NCBI GenBank assembly: GCA_014529385.2
Contig: CM043963.1
Location: 105,427,912 to 105,491,911 of the forward strand
From: Adiantum capillus-veneris
Taxonomy: Eukaryota > Streptophyta > Polypodiopsida > Polypodiales > Pteridaceae
DNA length: 64,000 nt
Direction: 5' to 3'
This document shows positions 23,301 to 33,044 of the stretch, one piece after another (the stretch's first letter is position 1; each line of letters starts with the position of its first letter). The notes beneath the pieces were generated by a model, which saw only the letters and a program-made list of their open reading frames with translations, was not told where the DNA came from and did no database searches. Made by a program: the position numbers and the translations under genes.

Positions 23301-24760
23301 AAAGCCCAACGAGAGGAAGGAGAGTTGGTGAGAGACTTTATTAGTCGCTTGAAGCATTTGAATTCTCGTAGTAATCAAAATGAGCGCTTCAATAATAATC
23401 AATTGCTTGATAGATTCATTAGGGGATTACGACATGAGGATATCTACAATGGCCTAGTCATTAGAGGTATCACCACTTGGGAAGTAGTCACCACCAATGC
23501 AATCCAATTGGAGGATAATTTAATGATTCAAGGAGAAAGAGTGTCTATTGAGTATAAATGTATTAGCTCGCAAGCATCAGGGCATCAGCCAATGACCCTA
23601 AAGCCTATTGCTAAGGAGCCAAAGATATCTGAGATGACTTTAGCACATCTCACCAAGGCTATTCAAGAGATTCTTAGAGACAATCGTGCTTCGCAGAACA
23701 ATCATATGTATCCAAGAAGGAAGCAGCAATGGTCCTCAGTATTCTATGAACCGCATAGTACCAGTGAATGCCCTACTTTTAGAGTAAAATTCAATGGGAA
23801 CTGCAATGCATGTGGAAGGTATGGTCATCAAGCTAAGGATTGCATAGTATTTAAGCGCGCGATGGCCAATAGACCAACCTTAGCATGGACAAACACACCT
23901 CTAGTGCCTGCATTGATGCCGGCCCCACCTCTTGAACAATCGTCACAACACATGGTCCCTAGGGCCCAAAATGTTGTTCAAACAACACCCTTACCACCTC
24001 CAGTGCTAGGACCGCAACCACCACATCCGAGAATCACTTCTCTGAATCAAGTGGGTTGTGAGTCATCTATTGCTTGTTTGGAAGGTTGTGAGGAAGATAT
24101 AGATCATAATATTGCTATGGGATGGATGTGCTTGAAGATAGTCCACAATACTACATGGAGGACTATTGGGGACAAGTCAAACCTGTCTATCAAGTAGCTG
24201 CTCTTGCTGCAAGAGGCCAAAATATCAATTACACTGCTAAGAGACCACCTCTTCAATGCTATGAGTGTGGAGGTCCGCATCGAGTGGCGGAGTGTCCTAT
24301 TAGGATATAAAAGAACGCCACACTAATGCAAACCAATCAAGCGAGCACGTCTACAATGCCAATAATAATGTGTAATCAATGTTGCATAGATCATTTGATT
24401 GCCCAATGTCCAAATAATCCAAATGCACCGAAGATCACGCCATTAAACTTGATTGAGGTTACCGTAGAGCCATCACAAAGTACACCTGTGGTACCAGTAA
24501 ACATACTCACACAAAATTATATTCTTGAGGAAAGAGACATGGCATCAATTTCCCAATCTCAGAATAAGAAGAAAAGACGAAGGAAGAGATCGCAGAAAGC
24601 AGCGAAGTCAGATCCTAATTCAAAGACCAACATAGGGACTGGTGACGACCCCGTACATATGAACGACGCTGAAAAGGATTCTGATTCAGGTGAAACCATG
24701 CAGACCAAAACGATCACTAAGATAGAAACCAACAAGGAAGATCTTGATGAGCCACAATGA
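23301..24760 (+). pseudogene. G2 gag C-terminal half with zinc knuckles
   Basis: Open from 23325 through the end of the capsid-like domain (REEGELVRDFISRLKHLN, LLDRFIRGLRHEDIYNGLV) into the nucleocapsid region. The first knuckle has lost its Cys pair (VFYEPHSTSECP). The second is intact (CNACGRYGHQAKDC). A frameshift near 24120 leads to the third (CYECGGPHRVAEC) and fourth (CNQCCIDHLIAQC), both CX2CX3HX4C. A basic patch follows (KKKRRRKRSQKAAK). Stops at 24308-24310 and 24758-24760 break the frame. Confidence 0.75.
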
Positions 24761-24835
24761 CCAGAATCCAAGAAGAAGATAGGAATTTATCCAAACCCTA
24801 CGGAGGAGATCCAGCGAGTCAAACAATTAAGGAGT

Positions 24836-26149
24836 TTGGTAGAAGATACCCAAAGGGATCTAGAACCAGCACCTAGGCAGATCCAGATTACAGACACCAT
24901 GTTCCCTACGCAACAACAACCTCACCAAGTCCATCGACCCTTAGCCATACCTAGTGTCATCCAAGATAAAAGTGACTTAAAGTCATGGGAAAGTGGGCGT
25001 ACTCACTTCTTGATGGAAAGAATGTTTACAGAGGGACTACCTGATCCTATCGAAGAAATGGAGATCCCATCTTCCCCACGTCAAGGGACTGAAGCCCAAA
25101 AAGTGCCGTTAAACATTGCCAAATTGATGGATTTCATGTCTTCAGAAGTTAGAACCACCATCATGTCCAAACTATATAAAGACCTTGAGCTAGTCTCATC
25201 TCTTTGAGCCTTCCTCAATGGAGAACTGAAGTTTGGGCTACCACAATTTGCATAGATGGATGGAGCTGGGGAGATGCCAATAGAGGAGGAACACTTAGAT
25301 CCACAATCCAACCTAGATGAGAACCTTGTTATAGAAATACTTATTAACAAGTTGGGACAATACTTTGAGGGTGATGAATCCAATGCAACCATACCAATCA
25401 CTACTAAGGGATTAACTGTGAAGGTAATCCTTGATGGTGGTGCTGGGGTTAGCATTGTCACTAAAAATTGATGGGAAACTATTCGAAGACCTCACCTTGC
25501 GACCACAACCATAGTAGTGAAGATGGTCAATGGGTCTATTGTTGAACCTATTGGGATTCTAAAAGATCTCAAGATCCAGGTCTTTGGACATAAAATAAGA
25601 GTTACCTTCATTGTTATGGATTTCTCCAAGCACACTATGGCATCGGAGATGATCTTAGGACGTCCTTTTATGAGGGAAGCAAAAATGGTGCATGACTGGT
25701 CTAAAAACCATGTCTACTTGCAGTTCCAAGATTCTGTCATTCGAGTGGATCTTGTAAGTGGTCGAGCACATCCCCTAGGAAATAGGTTTATAATTGATCA
25801 TAGATCTGACACCACAGTTCACTCGGCCCCATTGCAATATTGTTACACGTGTAAAGCGGACACTGATGTTGGGGAAGATTCTCCTTATATGGATGTACTA
25901 CCTGGGATGAATGAGTTGGACAATTTGGATTGGGTCCACCTAGCAGCAACCATAGACACTTGGGGAAAGAGGGGGACGACCTGGGTAACACCTGAGGGGG
26001 ATGAAATGCCTGTACCCTTTAATATTCTACAAGCAATGCATATAGCTTCTGACAAGACTCATCCTAATATAACGAAGAAAACATACAAGTGGGTCCCTAA
26101 ATCTTCTTTAGCGACCATTGCTAGTGCTAAAAAAAAGAAGCCGGTTTAG
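24836..26149 (+). pseudogene. G2 aspartic protease 1 and spacer
   Basis: One frame broken by TGA 25205-25207, TAG 25253-25255 and TGA 25469-25471, all shared with G1. The retropepsin carries VILDGGAGVS (D-G-G active site) at about 25431-25460. After the third stop it continues with MVNGSIVEPIGILKDLK and the C-terminal ILGRPFMREAKMVHDW. The spacer (LDNLDWVHLAATIDTW, THPNITKKTYKWVPKSSL) is homologous to 37347-38309 of G3. A protease of this kind would process gag. The shared stops make a full product unlikely without readthrough. Confidence 0.78.
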
Positions 26150-26981
26150 GGTTTAGGGTTAACCTTGGAGTTACACATGCATTCCACGTTGAAATCGACG
26201 AGGATTGGTTGGACTCTGACACACCTCTACGACACCCTATGGAGCTAAACAACGCATATGGAAAGTGTTATATAACGCCTTATAGGACACGGGTGCTAAA
26301 TATAACCTGCTATTATATGGGGTGTGGTGTCAGTTAGGGAAGCCACCTCTATCTGAGGGTATTTTCCAAGTCAAGGGTGTCAACAAGAAAAAAACTGCGG
26401 TTTTTGGAATCTGGCACACTTCTGTCAATTATGACAATGGGGTTGTAGCTCAAGACTTTTTGGTCATGCCTGTTGGAACTATGGAGGGTAATATAAACCT
26501 AGGACGCACATGGATGATAGCCACCAAATGCACTATTGATTGGGGGACAGGGGGTGTCACAACACAGAAACCAACTCTTAGCCCTGCCACTCAAGCCATA
26601 GTCCCTGAGATATTGCCTCTTAAGAAAATAAAACCCAAAACATTGCATGTCCAAGAGGTTGAACCATATGTCCCCATAGCCCAACTCTCTAGAGCTTCAA
26701 CTGATGTAGTTGAAATAAAGCTTGAGACACACAAGACCCATCCCAATATAACAAATAAAACATACAAGTGGGTCCTTAAAGCTTCTTTAGCGACCATAGC
26801 CAATGCTAAAAGACAGGAGCCTACTAAGAGACGCCCCATTTGCCCCAAGAAATGTAAAGAAATGTTGCGTTGGATTCCTGAAAAGCTATTGGAGAAGAAG
26901 ATTGACATGACTACACGGATGGCACATATGGTCTCATGGATGATAACTTTGTTTTTCTGGACGACAAGAATAGGGGTTTAG
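26150..26981 (+). pseudogene. G2 second retropepsin-like domain plus WVPK-type tail
   Basis: In the frame of the 26322-26981 ORF, the codons at 26286-26294 encode D-T-G after an in-frame TAG (26283-26285), giving DTGAKYNLL. The domain continues FQVKGVNKKKTAVFGIWHT, QDFLVMPVG and NLGRTWMIATKCTIDW, the last like the Leu-Gly-x-x-Trp near the retropepsin C-terminus. A second copy of the THPNIT.KTYKWV.K.SLATI repeat follows at ~26735-26800, then MLRWIPEKLLEKK. G3 has a comparable second protease after its integrase. G1 has lost this domain. Confidence 0.65.
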
Positions 26982-28392
26982 CCTTAGGGTTTTCCCCCAA
27001 TCTCTACAATATCCTATTCCCTTGACTCTCTAGGGGGAGTTCAAATAATTAAGTTAGGTTTCCTTATGTTTTTTAATTGTGTTCAATAAGTGTTGGTACC
27101 TTTTTCCACTGATGTGCCTCCTAGAGGTATTCTTTGTGTTTCCTAGTGTGTATAGGAATGTGTTGCTGTTGTTAGGATTTGGACCTTCATGGAATCTTTC
27201 TCTCGTTCAGACTTCAAATCAAGTGCGACCATCAACACAAACAGGTGTTTCTTGTCCATTAGCATTGCCCCTTATCTTTTTGCATCCATGTTTGTCTGCA
27301 TTAATTGTGATTGGTAGCATAATATTCAACGCATTTGCCTAGTATCAAACATTAAATTCAATGTAATTTTTTGTCATAAGCACTTGTCTAGGTTTAAAAA
27401 TCAAGCAATCCGACTAAGCTAGTTTGACCAAGCTAGGCGTTAGAGATCTTCTCTTAATACCATGGGGAATGCCTTCCTAATAATCAATGGTTATTTAGGT
27501 TCTTAATCCGATTTAGGCAACATTGTGTGAAATTTACTAGGGCTTTCTAGTGGGCTTAGTCCCTATTGACCTGTAGTTTAAGTATTATAAAGGTTGTTTA
27601 CAAGTGTGATGAGCCTGGGGAGGGTAACAGTGTTATATGACCCCCCAAAGTTACAAAATGAAAATGCCAAAAACGAACTAACAAAAAAATTAAAATCAAA
27701 GTGCCACAATGTAAAATCTTAAGCTGGAAGAGAAATCTCAGCTTGATTTGGTACTCCACTCACATGTATCGCCTATGGTACTAGAGCCCTAGAGGTTCCT
27801 AGTGTGGGTGCTTTTCCTTGAATAGCAAAAAACCCAAGGCATACAAAATAAGCACGCACATCAAAATTGAATCACTGTGAAAAGACTTTGGGGGGTCAAG
27901 AAAAGTAAATCAGTCAGGCGATGATTTCATGAGAAATTCCTTTTATCGTAGCTTAACTACAAGGTCTTCTAGATATAGCTTCTAGTCAGCCCTTGGACAT
28001 GAAATACCTGGCTCTCATGATTAAACAACTTAATTGACTAGAGAAAATTGAGGAGCTTACCCATGGTATTAATAGTCGATCTTTAATGCCTTTCGACTGT
28101 TAAATTAGCAACCCCGAACTTGTTTAGATGTTTACCTTCCCAACTGTTTATGCGTTTGATTATATTACAATTTAATGTTTATTGCTGACAAATGGTTTAA
28201 ATTTTTGTTACCAATTAATTTGTCTGTCTACAAATGCATATGCTTTTTAATTGTATATGAGAATGCAATTAATGCGCCAATGCTGTTTGATTTTGCACTG
28301 ATTGAAGAAGGCTAAGGACATTCATCTCAAATGCTCTTCCATCTCAACGAACGAGTTTCAACTCAATAGCTTCCGAGGACGGAATCTACATC
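26982..28392 (+). other. G2 3' noncoding region
   Basis: About 1.4 kb homologous to 1136-2450 of G1 (inverted). No open frame is conserved between the copies. Confidence 0.75.
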
Positions 28393-28405
28393 AGGAAGGG
28401 GGGCA
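28393..28405 (+). other. G2 polypurine tract
   Basis: AGGAAGGGGGGCA directly before the 3' LTR, the same as in G1. Confidence 0.87.
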
Positions 28406-28965
28406 TGTTAACCCTCACGCACATTCCTATCACCTACAATGGATGCCGTATTATTTATTTGGTAGAGTTAGGTACCGGGCTTGTCGGTTCAATTGGGTAA
28501 GAGTGATCGTTGATGTGAGGCGCACTCTAACAAGGGATTAGTTGGCTAAGCATGGATGCCCAAGTGTGACTAGGGCGAGCTCATATAAAAGTCAACTAAA
28601 CCTAAAAATTCACTCATTCTTCATTTGTACAATTGAAGAGTGCTCTTGCTCCATCTCCATCTTCTTCTTCTTCATCTCCTTGTGTGTGTGTGCGTGTATG
28701 CGTGAGAGAAAGAGAGAGAGAGAGAGAGAGTGTGTGTGTGTGATCGAGCATTGCGATGGTGGCACGACGGCGAGCGAGGTGGTTGAGTGCGGCGTAGCGG
28801 CGTGCCAGGAATCCTCCACGACACCAAATGTAGAGTGGTGAGTGACAGACCATCGTCATCTTTGAGCTTACTAGTTTAGGCTAGTTGCATGCTTGGAGCC
28901 AGTTGTGGCTCGCACACAGTGTAATGGCAAGTTCCTTGCATTGACACGTACGACAAAGGCGCACA
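28406..28965 (+). repeat. G2 3' LTR
   Basis: 560 bp, TGTTAACCCTCACGC to GCACA, similar to 20100-20663. TATAAAAG is at 28584-28591, with GT and GA microsatellites at about 28682-28742. Confidence 0.93.
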
Positions 28966-29371
28966 TGGGTGCAAAGAGGTTAGTGTGGGATACTCGGAGA
29001 AGATCCATGAGTCCTTCACTGGGCTTGCTTAGCACAAGTCCCCACGTATGATGACGTCCATGCCTCCAAATGTTTTGGAGTGATTGCATTTAATCTCACA
29101 TAGGTGCATGTCAACAGTGACCAATGTGTTATGACCAATCAGAGAGACCACGTCAAAAACCACGAGGTCCAAGTTGCGATATTGGGTAGAAAATATGTCT
29201 AGTTTCTCGTTGCTCAATGTAGTGTAGTTGCATAGAATAATAGGCAAATGAAGGGCGGAGTGGATGGTTGTCGCACCCATGTTGAAGGCAGCCTTGCCGG
29301 TATAGGCCATCAAAAGCACACGCGAGAGCTGTGAATCATTTGTGACACCGTGTGAGTAAAACCGCAACAAT
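28966..29371 (-). pseudogene. Helitron helicase, Walker B fragment
   Basis: Minus-strand frame of about 113 codons between Copia-A and G2. Motifs in order: RVLLMAYTGKAAFNMGATTI (helicase motif Ia region), HSALHLPI, LDLVVFDVVSLIG (Walker B, normally D-E-V-S, here D-V-V-S) and FGGMDVIIRGDL (motif III region). It joins upstream to the Walker A piece at 59645 and downstream to 20099. The altered Glu in Walker B would abolish ATP hydrolysis even in a joined gene. Confidence 0.87.
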
Positions 29372-29575
29372 TGTTGGGATTCAGGCCAATTGGCTAGACA
29401 TCCGGCTTACTACTAGCCCATCTACTAACTTAACCATTATACACTTATTCTTTAATAAAACAGAATAAGGAGCTGCAATAGGATAACGTTGTTGTGCGCT
29501 CCACCCAAAGCAGGTCTCTCTCTCTCTCTCTCTGCTCTCGCACTTGCACTCGCACACGCTTCCCGCGGCACCTCA
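29372..29575 (+). repeat. Copia-A 5' LTR
   Basis: TGTTGGGATTCAGGCC to GCGGCACCTCA, 204 bp, with a short (CT)n at about 29514-29533. The primer site TGGTATCAGAGC (initiator tRNA-Met) is at 29578-29589. Confidence 0.93.
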
Positions 29576-30538
29576 ACTGGTATCAGAGCAGGGTTTGTGC
29601 TTGCCGTGTTTGCGTCCGCACGTGCGTGCACTTTCAAAAGTGCAAACAGGTTTCTGATTTCGGCATCGGTAAATTCAGTGTTCCGAGAGCATTTCACACA
29701 GGTGTCCTATGGTTTTACACCCCTTTCGAAGTTGTTCGTGCAGTCGAAAGCTTCATCCGAGCTACGCTTCAGGAGTTGTATTTTTCAACTCCACTTTTGC
29801 TACAGCTACAGGTACAGATACAGGTACAGGACATAGGTGCAGGTTGTTCATAGACTATTTTGGGATGGTATATAGCCGTTTTATGGCTATTATGTGCTAT
29901 TGAGATGGTGTTTATGGGCTGATTAGGAGCACTTTTTGGCATCGACATTGTCTCGGGTTTTTCAAGCATCCATCTTCTCATAGGTTCTTGCTTGCACATT
30001 TTTTTTGGCGCCTGTTTGAGCGCGTATATTGTACCTTGTAGTATTGCTGACAGTGGATGTATGTTGAGTTGTGAAAATTGCCATATGTACCTTTTGTGGA
30101 GCCGATTTGGCTTGTTTATGGCAGTCTCAACCGTTTCTGAGACTCGGTTCGGAGGCCCTTTTTGAGACTGGGCTGGTTTTTTGTCTGCATAACCTTTTGT
30201 GAGGGTCGATAGCGTGAGGTTTTCTTGAGCTGGGGGATTCTCGAACATTAAGATCCTTTCGGTGATACAGGTTGCTGGAGTACCCTTTTTCGTGGCCTCA
30301 CCATAGGACATGTATAGAGAGGGATAGGTGCATTTGAAGCCGTGTTGGTAGTCTTGGGTCAGCTTTTAACTTTTTATGCACAATTAGTGGTTGATGCGCC
30401 TGTCTTATGCTTTGAGAGCATTACTTTTGATGCGTTACTAATCTCTTGTGACAGTTTTGGATTGAGATTCTGTCTTTTTTTTTTTGGAAACTCTGCCAAA
30501 TTTTTCCCAGAATTACCAGTATTTATTGCCATATTATC
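29576..30538 (+). other. Copia-A leader
   Basis: Begins with the tRNA-iMet primer site at 29578-29589. An ~80 bp block (30190-30272, including GAGCTGGGGGATTCTCGAA) and a motif at 30486-30510 (GGAAACTCTGCCAAATTTTT) are shared with Copia-C. The leader is cut at 30538 by G3, and its last ~15 bases before the gag ATG resume at 55091. No gene is supported. Confidence 0.8.
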
Positions 30539-30814
30539 TGTTGGAGCCCCATTGGTCCAACTGTTGTAATGATCCCATCTTGTAAAGCATATCAAATTCC
30601 ATTTTTTATGTCAAAGACGTCTTATCATTTTGATCCATTCGTCTGGATTATGTAAATATTAGTCAGTTAGTCAGGACTCAGATTTATTCCCACTTTGTAA
30701 TCATGAGCAAGAGAACCCCATGTACATTTCTGAGCTAAGGTGACTAAAGTATAAAAGTCACCTTAGAACCATTTTTTGAACAACATTTTTTTGAATATTA
30801 ATCATGTGTCGTAC

Positions 30815-30907
<93 letters not shown>

Positions 30908-31526
30908 TCTTATCCTCTTCGCTACGCGCTTCTCCCTCACTGGATTCACGACACGACCACACCATCGCAGTAGTCTCTCCGAGAGCTACGTCCCCACGCC
31001 ACGCATTCGCCGTTTCGAGTTGATCGCGATCGATTCTTCCTCGAGCTTGTTTTGCTTGTAAGTAGCACAAACGGTGTCTGTTTTCAATAATCAAGTGCTT
31101 CATGGAATGAGAAAGAGATTAGCTACACATAGATACTGATAAACTTAAGTTTCACCCACTTTTGGATTATGACCTGTTGGTCTATCGCGACAGTATTCGA
31201 GATAGCTAGGGTTCAAATCTGGTGAGATTAGACTTATAGGTAAGTATGTCCTAGTGAGAGGATGATGCCTAGTAAGTTTGATGCGATTCCCAGTTCATTG
31301 GACGTGTAAACGGTGTTGTGAGCGTTTAGGGATAGAGTGGGTTGCATTCTACCAGGGTTAGTGATTGATGCATCATAAAAGTGCGTATGTGTAGATTGGT
31401 CTCAGCCTGACAAGCTAACGAGATTGCCTACGTGCACCTACGGGTTAGTCGTGTCATCGGATGATCAGTATGCTGTCTGTGTTGTGCTCGTGAGTATGAA
31501 CAGGGGAGTAGTTTTGCCCTAAAACA
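30539..31526 (+). repeat. G3 5' LTR
   Basis: 988 bp, TGTTGGAGCCCC to GCCCTAAAACA. The TATA box TATAAAAG (30750-30757) overlaps the loop of a perfect 11-base inverted repeat (30735-30745 and 30756-30766, CTAAGGTGACT / AGTCACCTTAG). A (GT)n(GA)n tract lies at 30816-30905. A variant of the element palindrome (GGTCTATCGCGACAGT) lies at about 31179-31194. Confidence 0.95.
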
Positions 31527-31527
31527 T

Positions 31528-31544
31528 TGGCGCCGCTGCCGGGG
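31528..31544 (+). other. G3 primer binding site (tRNA-Asp type)
   Basis: TGGCGCCGCTGCCGGGG starts one base after the 5' LTR. It closely matches the primer site typical of Athila-like plant gypsy elements. Confidence 0.88.
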
Positions 31545-33044
31545 ACACAAGACCTTAAGTAGGGAGATCTACGTCACTCGTGTGATGGTTAGCTTACTTT
31601 AGTCTTGACTAGAGAGAGCTTAAACTTTTAGAACAAGATCCAGGATAGAGTATCCTGAGGTCTAGTGGATAGCTAGGAAGCCCGTGTCTTGCCGAAGGTC
31701 TGCGACTAGTTAGATTTAGTTAAATAGGATAATGTGGAGTTATGGTTTTTGGTTTTGAGTGCTTGTTATACTTGTGAAGAAATAGAGTAGAAAAACGCTA
31801 TAAAACCGCCAAAAAAAAAAGAAAAGAAACAAGTGATTGTCATAAGGAAACACTAAGTGAACCTAAAGAGGCCAATATGAGATATAACCATTAGTCAAGG
31901 GTAAACTGATTGTGTCATGAGGTATGACTGATGTGCACAAGTTTAAGATGCAGTGTCATCAAATTTGCATCACTTCAAGTGCAATGGAGTTGTGAATTAT
32001 CAGCGAAAAGTGAAATTTGTGAAGTTCTTGAGTTTGAGGTCAAAATAAGTCCAAACTTCATAAAACTTGGGGAATAGACTTATATGGACACAGGGAACAA
32101 GACTATGCAAAAACAGACAAAAAATTAAGTCCCCATTGCTCACTGCCTGGTCTATCGCGATAGACTGGTGAAGGTGGTGTTTGTCTAGCAACAAGCAAAA
32201 AACCCTTATACCACAAGCTTAACACATCAATACAAGGGTACTCACAAAAATTGAGTGAATTTGAACACCAATTTTGACCCCAAAACTTCAAAACTGGTGT
32301 TTGGAGTCTGAATTCAGAGACAAGGGCAAGAAGTCTTTGACCAAATGTCCAAACAGTGCCAAAATTGGTCAAAGCACTACACAAGGGGAGGCTAAACCAA
32401 CTGTGGAGAAAACTTTGGAAAAAAGCTGAAAATGGAGAAAGTGCTCAGTCTATCACGATAGACCAAGGAAATTTCTGCTGGGGAACTTTTCTTTCAAATT
32501 TTCCCTAAGGAGAGCTTTATCAGGGCCTAAATAACAGACACACCAAAATTCAAGGCATTTAGATCACTGAAGGTCAAGTTGAGGGTCAGATAGAGAATTA
32601 AGATCCGACTGAAATACTAAAATGGGACCAAAACCCAACCCAAGTGTCCAAACTTCACAAAACTTGGGGGATAGGCTATAGAGGGTAACTGGAACTCAAG
32701 GGTAAAGTCACAATTTTGAATTGACTTGTGCCAGAGCAAACTGTTAGTCTATCGCGATAGACTAGGGAAGTAGTGAATCAGACACTTTTTGCAATTTGTG
32801 ACTATACTGCTAGGACATACTCTCTATATAGATCCCAGCCGACATTTCATAATCGAAATTGGACCACCAGAAGACTGACTAAGTGGTTGCTGTATATACT
32901 TGAAAGATTTTTCGGTAATTCAGGGAAAACACTTGTGAACAGACTAACCATCCTTGTGTAGACCCCAGAAGGAGGTCATCACAAAGCTATACAGGAAGAA
33001 GGAGTCCAGGTAAGCTTTAAGTTTGCAACAAAACTTTCATTCTT
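31545..33044 (+). repeat. G3 leader with ~300 bp palindrome repeats
   Basis: No coding region. The 18-base palindrome occurs at 32149-32166, 32447-32464 and 32746-32763, spaced 298 and 299 bases. About 100 bases before the first and third copies lies a shared block (GTCCAAACTTCA.AAAACTTGGGG), with a weaker version before the second. The region is therefore a diverged ~300 bp tandem array with one palindrome per unit. A related array lies at 49.77-50.6 kb in the same element. Confidence 0.8.

Larger units (their letters stand above)
20100..28965 (+). mobile_element. Gypsy element G2, non-autonomous (no RT or integrase)
   Basis: Second copy of the G1 family, 8,866 bp, inserted in the Helitron helicase. 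LTRs are 20100-20663 and 28406-28965. The target duplication is CGGGT (20095-20099) and TGGGT (28966-28970), differing by one transition. It retains gag, protease 1, the spacer, protease 2 and WVPK-type sequence, then a noncoding 3' region. RT, RNase H and integrase are absent, as in G1. Four stop codons are shared with G1. Confidence 0.93.

Noticed and set aside
29709-30600. Short ORFs in the Copia-A leader as host exons
   Set aside because: They lie between a primer site and the split gag start of Copia-A, overlap on both strands and lack motifs.
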